This document shows positions 11,927-23,620 of a DNA stretch of 64,000 bases, piece after piece. The notes below the pieces were generated by a model that was given only the letters and a program-made list of their open reading frames with translations, did no database searches and was not told the DNA's origin. The translations under genes were made by a program, and so were the position numbers. Location: positions 16,443,193 through 16,507,192 of the forward strand of contig JACGWO010000010.1 in the NCBI GenBank assembly GCA_034509735.1, in the 5' to 3' direction. The DNA is from Sesamum alatum (taxonomy: Eukaryota > Streptophyta > Magnoliopsida > Lamiales > Pedaliaceae). How positions within the stretch are numbered: position 1 is the stretch's first letter; every line of letters starts with the position of its first letter.

Positions 11927-13437
11927 TGTCAGAATAGGTGACTAGAAAGCCAATTACATTAGTCTTTATGTAATTCATTCGACAAACTCGATTTAATGTA
12001 ATATTATATAATGGAGAAAAATGAGTATTCATTACTGGCTTTACTTTTGTTGTGCTCATTTAATTATGTTTATATTGTATCGACATTACAACAAAGCCCA
12101 CAGGCCACGTAGACAACCCATACAGTTAGACCACACATTGGATGGTGGTCGTAAACCAACTGATAAGGGTTGGATCTGAAACTTTCCAAGTCAAGGACCT
12201 TGAGACAAGGCATCGAATTTCGTAATGAAACTTGCACTATACATCATATTCATTAGATGAGTGCGCGTTTTATGGGCGACATACATTGGACGTCTATACG
12301 ATCTTAGTGGGTTGGTCGATTGGGAGTCGAGTCGATTGACTGGCTTACGAGGAATCGTCATATGGAAGCCTTGAAGGCTTGGTCGGCATGACTAGAGTTC
12401 CCTGGCTCCGGTACTACGGGAATAGTCCATGGACTTGAGGAACCATGGCGGTCACGTACACACAATGTATGTATCTTGGATCTGATGAGAGGTGATCGTG
12501 TCACGGACATGTTCATCATTAGCTTTGTCCAGTGTAATCAAAATCTGTAGCGAGGATGTGTTTTTCAAGAAGAGGATCCGTGCTCTGTCAGTATATGACA
12601 ATGGTATCTCTTATGCACTTAGAGACATATTTGTACTTTCTAAATCTGTGGCCACAGTGATTGATCAAATGAGAAATGGTTTCCTATGTCGAGGCAATGA
12701 AGCAAACACGATCTCGAGTGCTAAAGATAGAAGCCTAGTCAAGGATGGGAACCGACACCCAATTCCATGCCCCATACTAAGGTCGGGAGACGGTCGACGG
12801 AAAGATTGTACCCGTATGGAACTCGGGAGCTAACTATTCACGCTAACATCACCTAGTCTCTAGTGTTATGAACTATTGCTAGACCGCCACCCATAGTAAT
12901 GAACTCATGTTGGACACGAGCCAAGTTTAGCTGAAGGTGAACCTAAAGAGTCACACACAAATCATCAAGGAGGTGACGAAATTAATTTGGAATTAATTTT
13001 GAAAGATGTTAAATAATTAGATATTTATACATGGGATAGTCCATTGGATGGATGCCCAATATGATATTGGGCTTACACTAATTAGTAGATAGGATTTATT
13101 AATTAAGAGAATTTGAGCTTAAGTATTTAATTGAATTAAATGACTATAGGCCAAATTTAGATGGGCCTTGAATTAAATTGGATTTAATTCGTTGGATCTT
13201 TTCGGGCTTGGACTAGTTGGATTAGGATAAGGCCAGGCCCAATAAATTAGGGCCCAAGAGCCGAGTTGACTTCCACATTTGGAAAGGGAAGAGTTGGACT
13301 ATTCCCACATGGAAATAGCGTGTTGCCGATTTTATGCTTTTAGAAAGCACAAAATAAGCCATCACCTTTAGAAGGTCAGCAAGTTGTGCTTTTGGAAAGC
13401 ACAACTTGGCCTTGATGATGGCTCTCTCACTTGGTAT
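11927..13437 (+). mobile_element. LTR of the TGTTAGAATAGGTGAC family, copy A1 (interrupted)
   Basis: It starts TGTCAGAATAGGTGAC after CCAAA and aligns over its length with copy A3 (47264-49482). Shared landmarks include CACATTGGATGGTGGTCGT, AGGATGGGAACCGACACCC and AGGTGAACCTAAAGAGTCAC. It stops at 13437, where copy A2 begins after GGTAT. No coding internal region belongs to it. The small open frame at 12492-12833 lies inside the LTR and is not called as a gene. Its own 3' end was not located. Confidence 0.75.
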
Positions 13438-15240
13438 TGTTAGAATAGGTGACTGTGAAGCCAATCTTGTTAGGCTTATATAACCTATTTATGAAGATAT
13501 GGTGTTTAAATAAAGTTTATGAATAAATGTGATATTCATATTTGGCATTAATTCTTTGTTTGTGTTCACTTAACTGCTTTATATTACAAATTGTCCAATG
13601 TACAAACAAAACCCACAGACCGAAAGGTTAAAACAAGAAACTGGACTGCGCATAGGATGGCAAAGAAACAACAAGAGACATAATAGTAAATCGAACCGTT
13701 ACTTTTGTTGCTTTCTTGATCGGTTACAAGCGTTGGATTCCCTCTCTAATTTTGTCCACGTTTTCGATCTCAACGTAGAAATCCTTTAAGGATATCCACT
13801 CACACCAAGAGTATGTTTTGAAAGAATCAGTACAGCTTGAGAACACAACAGAAGCGTAAAATTAAAAAAAAAAAAAATCGGTTTCAAAGGGCTGTTCGCT
13901 TTGAATTCCCAATCGTTCAGTGTTTACCAATGCATCAATACATAAATTAAAAGATGCTTGAATAAGTGGCTAAATGAGAAAATAAAAAGATACAATAAAT
14001 GTACACCAAAACATTACCTTTTTATTTTCAACGTAGAAGGACAACAAGCGTTGTTCCCTTTTCGTTCCTTTCCTGTTCACTTTAGGATTTTCAACTCCTC
14101 TTTAACTTGCTTTAACCCCTTGGGCTTGGACTTTAAGTCATGGACCGGTTGATTTAATCAAATTAAATCAAGACCAAACAAAATTCGTAGCTTCCAAATT
14201 GATCTAATTAATTTTAAACCTTATTGAAATTCAAAAGTTTATTTAATACAATTAAATAAACATAAGCCCAAGCACTAATTAATTGATCCAATCAATTAAT
14301 TAATCCAAACCCAATAAATCAATCCAATTAATTGGAACGTGCTAAGCCCAAATTCAACTAATCCAATTAATTAAATATTGGGTCATACATCAAATGGACT
14401 TTCCCCAATAAATGATCAAATCATTTATATTCTCTCTAAATTAATTCAATCCAATTAAATTAATTCGTTTCTTCCAGAATTAATTACACTACTTCTATAG
14501 TGATTTGTGTGCGACTCTTTAGGTTCACCCTCAGCTAGATTTGGGCTTGTGTCCAACACAACTAATTAATCAAATCCAATTTAATTAATTATTTCTGATT
14601 AACCATTAGTCAGAAACACCCGTCACCATGGGTGACTGTCTTAGCGACGGTCTCAGTACTAGAGACTAGCGCAAACATTTAGGCTCCAAGTTCCATATGA
14701 GTACATTCCTACTATCGGCCGTCTACAGGCCTTAGTCTAGGGCATGGAATTGGGCGTCGACTCCCATCCTTGACTAGGCAACTATACTTTATACTTGAGA
14801 TGCTTTTACTCTATTGATCCACATAGGAAATCCCTTTCCACTCAATCCATCGCTATGACCATAGACTTTAAAAGTTTAAATCATCTCAGAGCGCAAAGGA
14901 GACATTACCGTCATATATTGATAGGGGACAAATCCTTCCTTGGAATCCATTGTCCTCGATACATACTCTGACTGCATTGGACAAGGCTTATAATGACCAT
15001 ATCTTACGATACACTCATCTCTCGCTAGATCGAAGATACAGTCTCGTATGAACGCGACTGCCATGATTCCTTAAGTTTGAGAACTAATCCCGTACTATCA
15101 AAATCGGGAATTCCATTCATACCAACTAAGTCTCTAAGGCTTCCATATGAAGATTACCATGAGTCAGTTCAGTTAGCCGGCTATCTTGCCAACTAACCCA
15201 CTAAAATTGCATAGACGACCTACGTAGAGAGAGTTTATGG
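13438..15240. mobile_element. rearranged LTR copy A2: plus-strand start joined to minus-strand body
   Basis: Bases 13438 to about 13680 are the first 240 bases of the same LTR on the plus strand, starting TGTTAGAATAGGTGAC. From about 13680 to 15240 the family continues but on the minus strand. It contains the reverse complement of landmarks such as GTGAACCTAAAGAGTC (at 14510-14535) and the GGATGGGAACCGAC-like block (around 14765). About 130 bases of LTR that should lie between the two parts are missing. This is either an internal inversion or a second copy inserted head to head; I cannot tell which. Confidence 0.65.
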
Positions 15241-16720
15241 GTTGGTGGAGATAGGAAAGTTACCTAGTTACCTAGTTGATTATGTTAATTAGAATAAGGA
15301 TGGATAGCATAGTACAAGAGAACAAAATATGTAGAGAGTAAGAGACAGGGAGGTTGATTTTTCTCTTTAATATGGCCGATTTTTGCCTCTATTGGAATGA
15401 GAAAAATCGGCCATGGTCATGTACTCATAGGCTCAGAGTTGGTCAATAATTGGTTCTCTAATGAAAGTCCTAATCCCATTAGATATCTCTTGCTTGCAAA
15501 TATACAACACTATCCCCTCCCCCTCCCCAAAAAAAAAATATATATATATTGACCGCAATTGTCCATGGGCTTCTTGCAAGTCTATTGAGTCATTGAATTT
15601 AGACTTTATTTGATTACATAAGCTCAATTAATGCTTAACACAATCAAGCACATAATTGATTCAATCAATTAACTAGTACCTCATCAAATTTAGACATGGT
15701 TAATTTAATCTATTTAAATTCCTCAAAAATAATTTAATTCTTTCCATTAATCAAGGCCATGAAATAAATTAACTAGACCAGTTACTATAACTTCGACACT
15801 ATATTTAATTAAACTCTTATTGTAAGGGAGTAGTACTCCTCATTTATCTTTCAGCACATCTCAAATGTAAGGGAGTAGTACTCCTTGTTTACAACTTTCT
15901 AGGCACAACTAAGGAGTCAGTACTCCCTGATGTAAATTCACCTTTTTTGTTTCTAATATAGAAAGGAAGGAAACCCCGAAAAGCTCCCCCCACCCTTAGG
16001 GTGGTTTTTTTTTTTATAAAAAAAATAAAGTAATAGTTACATTGAGTTGAAACATCCATATATTAAGCGAACAGATAGTTGAGGACAATAGTTTTGGTGA
16101 AGTATTTTATCTTATACAATCAAAATAAGAATTTCATGATAAACTATTATATTTCAAGTCAACTAATATAGATGTTAAACTCACATTTTTCAAAGGATAG
16201 GGTGCAAAGCGCATATTCAAACCATTTCACAACCTCCGGTGGAATATTCCACCGAAAAAAGAAATAAAAGGGTTTAACGCAACATTTTACAAAGGTTGGG
16301 TGTCATATGCAAAAACTGAAAGCTTAGGGAGCAAAGTGCATTATCCCTTATAGGTTGGGAGGGTGTCTACATTTAACCCTAAACTAATATACCAATAGAC
16401 AATATCATTGCATAGTCGTTGCAAGTTTTCGTCATTCGTTAGAGTGTTATTTACATTGCAAAGTCTTGTGGTGGATCTTTTTGGTTTTTTATTGCAAATA
16501 TCTACAGAATTAAATACTATTTTTGTAGTGTGTATCACTTGAGCTGTCAAATCATTCAATAGTATAGGGTCAAAAGTTGCTATAAGTTACGTTTGAAGTT
16601 AGAACCAACAAAGAAAAAAAAAATAGTGTATGAGTTGAATTTGAACTAGCATCACAATAAAATTGATTCATAAATCTCAAATGATGGCCAACTAAAGATC
16701 TCTATAGTGATAACATAGAA
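15241..16720. other. intergenic stretch with short palindromic repeats
   Basis: No gene is seen. Around 15820-15935 the word AGGGAGTAGTACTCCT, nearly its own reverse complement, occurs twice, and a third related form (GGAGTCAGTACTCC) follows. Bases 16180-16345 hold another short degenerate repeat with inverted pieces (CCGGTGGAATATTCCACCG). Bases 16721-16725 (AGAAC) are the left target duplication of G1. Confidence 0.5.
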
Positions 16721-16725
16721 AGAAC

Positions 16726-17447
16726 TGTTTACACAAAATTTCGTGTCTGCAAAAATAATTACAAGACAAGAAAAATATGGACAAATGGAGTTTATTGATT
16801 TAAAAATAAAAGTGGATACAATCTCTATAGTGAATGTAATCCCCTGATTCTTCTCTCCGAATTTTGATCCAAGGGCTTGACGCTTGTTCTTGGATGTTGA
16901 TGTGTAATCTCCTCCGAATTTGTGGAGCAAACTACGCGGTACCTTGAAATTTGGTATCAAGGCCTTGAAGGATTTGATGCCGAGGAAGACGTGAAACCTT
17001 CGTGGTCGTGGATCTTCGTTGTGGCGGAGAGCTTTTGGACTTGGGTCCCTTTGAATTTCTTGTATTGTATGGAGTGACTTCTTGTCTTGTGCTCCAATGC
17101 TCTATGTAATTTTTTTTTAACTTGAGTGGTGGAGGCCCCTTTTTATAGGCGTGAGTAGGGCTTAAACAGCTTGGGCTCACGTCCATGGGGCTTCGACATG
17201 AACTAATCTTCTGATGGACTGCATTTCGAACATGTATCTGGCCCAATTTAGTCAACCCAAAATAATAACTTTATATTTATTTTGGATCGACCCATAAAAT
17301 ACATAAAACCTAAATTTAATATGGGTTTATGAATTTAATTTATTCACGACAAGCCCAAATTTATTATGGACTTTTTGGAACCCAATTGTTAGCCGATTTA
17401 TTTGGGCCTTAATTGGTAATTTATTCCAAAATATTTCGACGCCAACA
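16726..17447 (-). repeat. G1 3' LTR
   Basis: The minus strand begins TGTTGGCGTCGAAATATT and ends TTTTGTGTAAACA, with AGAAC just outside. Its counterpart is 22829-23562. The polypurine tract lies directly next to it at about 17448-17462 (minus strand AAGTGGGGGCATC). Confidence 0.92.
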
Positions 17448-17462
17448 GATGCCCCCACTTCA

Positions 17463-20030
17463 AGGCTCGACGAAGAACATGCCAATTATTGTCGAAGGCG
17501 TGACTTGAAATCTTGAATTTTCTCATTCATCATTTTTTAGCACATAGGCCCACCAATGCACTTGACTTCATCCATGTGTTGCAAAAACTACAAATAGCCT
17601 TGCAAGTTTGGATTGGATGTCTTCTTCTCCGTGCACAGTATTCATGCCCACATTCACTTTTTTCTTGACATTTGCATTTAGCACAACAACAGAAGGAAAT
17701 CTTTTGAACTTTGGCAATAGTAGCCGAGAAAGTCTCAAAGATCATGAGAAGATTTTTTATAGGTTTTCACATTGGGAAAACTGATGATAATATTCCTAAC
17801 TTTGCAATTATTCTTCTTGAGAAACACGGTAATTTTCAACCCCCGCACATTGAAGACTATTATAAAAGGATTACTTCGTTAATTGACCTTCATCAAGTTG
17901 TGGACGTGGAGCAATGTTTGACTTGTTTCTCGCCTTCTTGAACGTGATTTCTTTGTGGTCCTTTTTTTTTGTTTTTCCATAAATTTAGAAACGGACTTCT
18001 TAACTTTCTTACACGAGTGTTGTGGATTTTGCACGCCATGTCTTCGTGGATTTGTCTTTGAGAAGAATTCTTGACTTCTATGAATATTTTCAAGCACACA
18101 CATACACATGTATTTCTCTTCACGACTTTGGCTTCTAACTTCTTTATATAAATTTGCTTGTTTGACAAAGGTGGGCTTTGAGAACCTCAACGAGTCGTTC
18201 CCACGCACCATTGTTTGAGGTAGCAAGGACTACGTCAAGGTCGAAGGTGCCACTTTGTACGTCATGACTGGCCGACATCGTTCAACCATCCAAGGCTCGA
18301 TCTTTGCACAAGTCATACATATCCATCAATGTTCCGATGAGAAGACGAGAGAAACAGTTGACTCCCGCTCTAACACCTCTTCTCAATCTAAGGCCTTGGT
18401 GGACAATCCTTCTATTCATGACGTTGAAGTCGGCGTTGAGTTTGCACCTCCAAGTCATCACCTTGTCATCAACGGGGCTTATAGAGGATTCTACCGTCCA
18501 AGTTTCACAAGACATCCCTTTTCTCGGAAGACACGCTAGGTCAACATGCAAGCATCTTTCACGAAGCCGAAATTCATGCCGTTGTTCACGCATTCCTCTT
18601 CACGTGTATCCGCAACAAGATCCTCACCATAGAAGAAGAGCGAGGCCATCGTCTAAACGTCCTTCACGAAGTCGAGATCCATGCCGCCTTTCTCGCATTT
18701 CTCTTCATGTGCACCGCGACAAGATCTTCACCATAAAAGAAGAGTGAGGCCATCGTGCAAGCGTCCTTCACAAGACCGCGATTCATGGCGCCATTCACGC
18801 GTTTCTCTTCGTGTGCATCCGCAACAAGATCCTCCCCATAGAACAAGAGCAAGGCCATCATCAAAGCATTCTTCACGAAGACGAGATCCATGCCGCCGTT
18901 TGCGTGTCCCTTTTCACCTGCATCGCAACAAGGACATTCTTCAAGTTTTTCTTGAGCTATGGTGCCTTTTGTGACATCTCGCCTTCCACCGTCAAAAGAG
19001 TTGTTAGACGACGTCGAATGTTCATGACTGCTTGTATGCGGAGAGTTCAATGACAAAGTCATCTTTTCTTCCGAGGAGTTGTTAGGTGATGACGCTCGTA
19101 AAACCTTTGTACCATGAAGTCGTGAGTCTTTACTTTTGGTGCGCCGCCAGCTTTCCATGGACTCAAACGACGCGCTTAGCTTCCACCGGTTAGCCTTCGA
19201 TTCATGTGGCGCCTTCTTCATGTATTTCTTGAGCGAAATCCGGCTTCTGATACTTGAAGACCTTGACCATTGCCCCCAAGCCATGAAGCACTTCATGAGA
19301 AGCCTTTTCTACTTGAGCGAGAAGACCCTTGCCAAGAAGCCGAAGAGAGCTTGTCCAACCTCGAAGGACGTGGTCGCCGGGAGAGAGACTTGAATGCTTG
19401 AAGACACTTCGTATTTGTTTGAGAATCCAACAAAGGGTTTTTGAAGAAGATGGATGAGCTTCTTGAAGACTCAAGACGAGATTTGACAACTTTCAACTTG
19501 TTCCCCTGAGTGTTTAGCATTTTCTGTTTTTTTTTTTTCGATGTAACTGGACTTTTGATGCAATAAAAGTATTCCCTTCACGAAATTTCCATTGCATGTC
19601 ATTTGAAGCTTTTCTTTTTGTTGACATTGACCATGATACGAACGGTTGCAATGCACATTTAAGATCAATCGGAACTCCAAAACTTGTTTACTTTGGATAT
19701 GAAATCGACCAACCTCTACATTGCCCTCTTCCTTCTCGAGAGAATTATTTTTTTCCACATGGCCGAGACAACACGGCCATGTCAGAGAACACGGCCAGGG
19801 TGTGTTCCTCTCGGTTTGTTGCCGGTGAGACCCTTTTTTTCTGATACAGCCTTGTTTCTGGACCCCAGGGTATGTTCTGCTTGCCCCCATGGACACAACC
19901 GTGTTCTTGAACACGGCTAGGGCGTGTTCGACTATCTCCTTTCATTTTTTTCGCCTGATTTCTTCCCGAAAAGAGCACGACTTAGCATACACAACATGGC
20001 TTAGTATGCTGACACCACTAGAATGCATTT
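17463..20030 (-). other. G1 region between post-pol motif and 3' LTR
   Basis: About 2.6 kb with no recognised protein domain on either strand. It contains the 105-bp repeat, and around 19760-19930 several copies of an ACACGGCC/GAACACGG word (for example AGAACACGGCCAGGGTGTG). A 210-codon minus-strand frame (18664-19296) has no detectable family. The region corresponds in position to the one that carries the antisense gene in G2, but no plant-mobile-domain sequence was found here. Confidence 0.5.
18550..18935. repeat. 105-bp tandem repeat, about 3.7 units, in the G1 3' region
   Basis: Units start at 18550, 18655, 18759 and 18864 (105, 104, 105 bp, then a partial unit). Each begins about AAGCNTCNTTCACGAAG and contains CAACAAGATCCTC. 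Identity is roughly 80 percent by eye. The length equals 35 codons, and a minus-strand open frame (18664-19296) runs through part of it with repeats of FYGEDLVA. One unit is a base short, which breaks the frame, so coding is doubtful. Confidence 0.8.
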
Positions 20031-20084
20031 TGCTTGCATTTTCATTGTAGGAAAGAAGTCTTGCTTAAAACAACAACGGACTTG

Positions 20085-20270
20085 TTTGAAGATATGACTG
20101 AACTTATGAACATATACCCAAGATGCCTACGTACCCCGTGAAGGGATCAAGTCAAAACGTAGTTCAAAGAAACTTGAGTTTTCTTTTCTTCTCCTTTTTT
20201 TTTTATGGTTTGATAGGAGGGATGTCGTACACAGTTTATACTCATGCGGGCCAGGAGTAACATGTAGTTT
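20085..20270 (-). other. G1 post-pol conserved motif
   Basis: The minus strand contains CTCCTGGCCCGCATGAGTA, then TTGAACTACGTTTTGACTTG and a GGGTACGTAGGCATC block. G2 has the same phrases in the same order right after integrase (50221-50360). In G1 the motif follows directly after the linker frame, which marks where the whole RT-RNase H-integrase block is missing. Function unknown; it may be needed in cis for replication. Confidence 0.7.
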
Positions 20271-20297
20271 AGGCTCGTGCGTCATGGAGCAACTTCT

Positions 20298-22583
20298 TCA
20301 TGAACTTTTCATTTGTAAGGCTGAGGCCGTATCTTTGATTTGAGATGATGGAGGTTTCATGTTCTCCACCTTCAAGTTGTGCTTGGGAGCGTCTTGAATC
20401 TCTTTTTTTAAGATCTTCAAGTCAGAGTTTTCATCAACACTGACGTGGTTGGATGGACGTAGCTTGATTCTTTCTTCGTCCTCTTTATTTGAAGTGCTTT
20501 CTTGATCATGCAATCGTCTGGCGAGGCGTCGTTTCACCTTGATTGGCTTGTTCGAAAGGATGAGCAGGGATGATGTCTTACTTCCCCGGGGCCGAGAAAG
20601 ATGAAGTGCTGGACTTTCAACTTTTTCTATCGACTTTTTTGTTGGGTTACGTTGACTTGTTTTCTTCATTTGTCGTGCAGAACCATCTTCGAGGCGATCG
20701 CGTACAAGTCCGTCGGGAGTGAAGCCTAAGCCAGTGCGTGGTTGGTTAACGCGGAAGCCTTTTCTTCTTAACTCGTGTTGTGCTTCAGTTAATCCATGGA
20801 TCTTTTCACCAGTCAACTTGGGATTTAACTTGCTGAGTCGAGATGGGACAGAAAAGTCGTACCCTGCTTTCGCCAAGAGGTGGTAAGCTTTCAAGCTGAA
20901 TGCCCTCGACATTTCTTCAGGTTGATTTTTCAGCAGAAGTAGTTTACTTGAGTCCAACGAGTGTATACCGGTGACGAGCTTAATTAGTTCAACCTTGGCA
21001 CTTTGAGGGTCGTTGGATTTCATCTGACTTGATTGCTTGATTCCTTTGGATAGTGGAAGAGCATAGTCTTGTGACGAGCTTTGTTTGTCTTTGTTGTCGG
21101 ACTGAACCACATAAGGGAATATTGGCGAGTAAGGTGGCCTCCTTGGCTTATGATCTCTGCTTGTTGGCACTTCAGCGATGGTCAATTTGTAGAACTCTTC
21201 ATCACTAATTTCTGACGCAGTGAAGTTGGAGTGTACTTCATTGACGGATTGACCGGTTGGAATTTTCGAAGGCATGGCTTCTTGCATCTCGTCAGGGTTG
21301 AGATGGAGTTTGGCATCCACAAAGTACGACTCTGCCTTGATGAAGGATTTCATGCCGGCGTTGGAGGCCTCCCTTTGTACGGGTTCAAGACGGTCCAATC
21401 AAAGTTTTGGTGGCGCTGCCGGTAGAGATGGTAGAGCTTTCTCCTCGCTTTCCAAAATATGCAAGTCATTTGTTGGAGTGACGCTGACGACGTTCGTTCC
21501 CTTTGTGTCTTCGTCATCCAAAGTAAGCCAACCTTTGTAACGTGGCGTCTGGTGGTTTTGAGGCCCTTCACTCCTTCTTTCGCTTGGTGGAAATTTGATA
21601 GAAGTTGCTTTGATGGCCATGGACTCTTTGACGTCGGGTGTGACGAAGTCTTCATCCACTTTTGACTCTTTCTTTTGGTAGTCAATTGGGAATTTAGGTT
21701 TGTGATTGGTGATGCTTATCTCCATGTTATGCGCGCGGGTAGCCAACTCCTCAAAGATTCTTGGCTTGATCCCCTACAAGATGTAAACAAGACCCCAATG
21801 CATACCTTGGATGCATATTTCTATCGCCGAGGCCTCCGAGAGTTTGTCTTTGCAGTTCAGACTTAGAGTGCGCCAACGGTTGATGTAGTCGGTCACTGGC
21901 TCGTCCTTCCACTGCCTTGCGTTGGTGAGTTCGTACATGCTCACCGTCAAACGGGTGCTATAGAAGCGATTTAGGAATTGCCTCTCCATCTCATCCCAAC
22001 TGTCAATTGACTCGGGCTGTAGATCGACATACCAATCGAAAGCATTTCCTTTAAGCGATCGAACGAACTGCTTCACCAAGAGGTCACCGTCAGTGCCGGC
22101 GTCGTTGCATGTCTCGATGAAGTGGATGATGTGTTGTTTTGGGTTTCCTCTTCCGTCGAATTGTCGCAGTTCCAGCGGTAGGTATCCCATTGGCATCTTC
22201 AAAGCATCGATGCGCTTGGTATAAAGTTTTGAATACGCAGGTGAGCTTTGGGTTGTTCCACCGTATTGGGCTTTGATGGTGCTGGCAATCATCTCTTGCA
22301 ATTGTTGAACAGACCATGTAGCAATAGATGTTTCAGAATGTGTAGACTTTTGCACGAAGTCATGCGTCGGTGGTGCTTTATCCACTTGCTTCTCGCTTTC
22401 GACATGGTTTGAGAAGGAGGCATGCTTGTGGTTGTCATTGGTTTCTTCAACGCTCGTATGCTCTTGGTTGCTCATCAATTGTGTGATTTGGAGGTCTTTT
22501 TCCTCAATGTTCTTCTGGAGATTAGCGATGGCTTCGGCCATTTGTGCTAGTTGTTCCTCCATTGTCATCGCGTCGGCCATCAT
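20298..22583 (-). pseudogene. G1 Gag plus linker frame with internal deletion and two stops
   Basis: One reading frame runs from the ATG pair at 22583 to a stop at 20298, broken only by TAG at 21774-21776 and TGA at 21399-21401. The first part is Gag: a helical N-terminus (MEEQLAQMAEAIANLQ), then the capsid-like core with LPLELRQFDGRGNPKQH, KQFVRSLKGNAFDWY and QWKDEPVTDYINRW. The last part matches the region of G2 that lies between protease and RT (YHLLAKAGYDFSVPSRL, TGLGFTPDG). The zinc knuckle and protease expected between them are absent, so the two blocks are joined by deletion. The first stop sits where G2 has Gln. The product, if any, would be a truncated structural protein. Confidence 0.8.
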
Positions 22584-22804
22584 GATGAGGAGGACAGCGA
22601 TATGCGTGGATTTGGAGTTGATCTCGGTAGGGCTTGTCGAGGTTGAACCGTCCGAAGAGGTCGTGTCAACAATCTTGCCCCCGATGGAGGATTGACCGGT
22701 GGTAGTGGCGTTGACGGTGACTTGATCTTTCTTGGGCGCGATTGAGTGCTTTGACTTGATGACTTGAACTTTGATGCAAGAGGAAGAGATGAGGGGTAGA
22801 GATT

Positions 22805-22822
22805 GTCCCACTGGGCGTGCCA
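22805..22822 (-). other. G1 primer-binding site
   Basis: The minus strand reads TGGCACGCCCAGTGGGAC, six bases inside the 5' LTR. The same site, TGGCATGCCCAGTGGGAC, lies five bases inside the G2 5' LTR. This is where a host tRNA would prime minus-strand DNA synthesis. I do not assign the tRNA. Confidence 0.8.
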
Positions 22823-22828
22823 GAAATT

Positions 22829-23562
22829 TGTTCACACAAAATTTCGTGTCTGCAAAAATAATTACAAGACAAGAAAAATATGGACAAATGGAGTTTATTG
22901 ATTTAAAAATAAAAGTGGATACAATCTCTATAGTGAATGTAATCCCCTGATTCTTCTCTTCGAATTTCGATCCAAGGGCTTGACGCTTGTTCTTGGATGT
23001 TGATGTGTAATCTCCTCCGAATTTATGGAACAAACTACGCGGTACCTTGAAATTTGGTATCAAGGCCTTGAAGGATTTGATGCCGAGGAAGACGTGAAAC
23101 CTTCGTGGTCGTGGATCTTCGTTGTGGCAGATAGCTTTTGGACTTGGGTCCCTTTGGATTTCTTGTGTTGTATGGAGTGACTTCTTGTCTTGTGCTCGAA
23201 TGCTCTATGTAATTTTTTTTTTAACTTGAGTGATGGAGGCCCCTTTTTATAGGCGTGAGTAGGGCTTAAACAGCTTAGGCTCACCTCCATTGGGCTTAAT
23301 CACCGTGGACTGCGACATGAACTAGTCTTATGATGGACTGCATTTCGAACATGTATCTGGCCCAATTTAGTCAACCCAAATAATAACTTTATATTTATTT
23401 TGGATCGACTCATAAAATACATAAAATCCAAATTTAATATGGGTTTATGAATTTAATTTATTCACAAGTCCAAATTTATTATGGACTTTTTGGAACCCAA
23501 TTATTAACCGATTTATTTGGGTCTTAATTGGTAATTTATTCCAAAATATTTCAACGTCAACA
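22829..23562 (-). repeat. G1 5' LTR
   Basis: On the minus strand it begins TGTTGACGTTGAAATATT and ends TTTTGTGTGAACA. It matches the 3' LTR at 16726-17447 nearly throughout. The open frame that crosses its inner end is LTR sequence and not part of gag. Confidence 0.92.
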
Positions 23563-23620
23563 AGAACAATTTAAAATTAAAATTAAATAAGTAGAAGAAA
23601 ATGGTTTGCATGAATGCATT

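Larger units (their letters stand above)
16726..23562 (-). mobile_element. G1: Ty3/Gypsy element, Tat-like, non-autonomous
   Basis: A complete element with identical 5-bp flanks AGAAC at 16721-16725 and 23563-23567. It has LTRs of 722 and 734 bp, a primer-binding site next to the 5' LTR, a polypurine tract next to the 3' LTR, and a gag-like frame in between. Gag and linker match element G2 in this window. No RT, RNase H, integrase or protease motifs are found, so it would need proteins from a relative. The LTR pair differs at only a few percent of positions by eye, plus a 14-base indel near 23295, which points to a fairly recent insertion. Confidence 0.92.

Noticed and set aside
12492..12833. 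113-codon open frame as a gene
   Set aside because: It lies within LTR copy A1 and has no start context or recognised domain; kept only as part of the conserved-block finding.
18255..18974. overlapping plus-strand frames in the G1 3' region
   Set aside because: Frames on both strands are open because of the GC-richer 105-bp repeat; no family and no codon signal.
21774..23063. 429-codon protein starting in the G1 LTR
   Set aside because: Its first 80 or so codons are LTR and leader sequence; gag is taken from the ATG pair at 22583.
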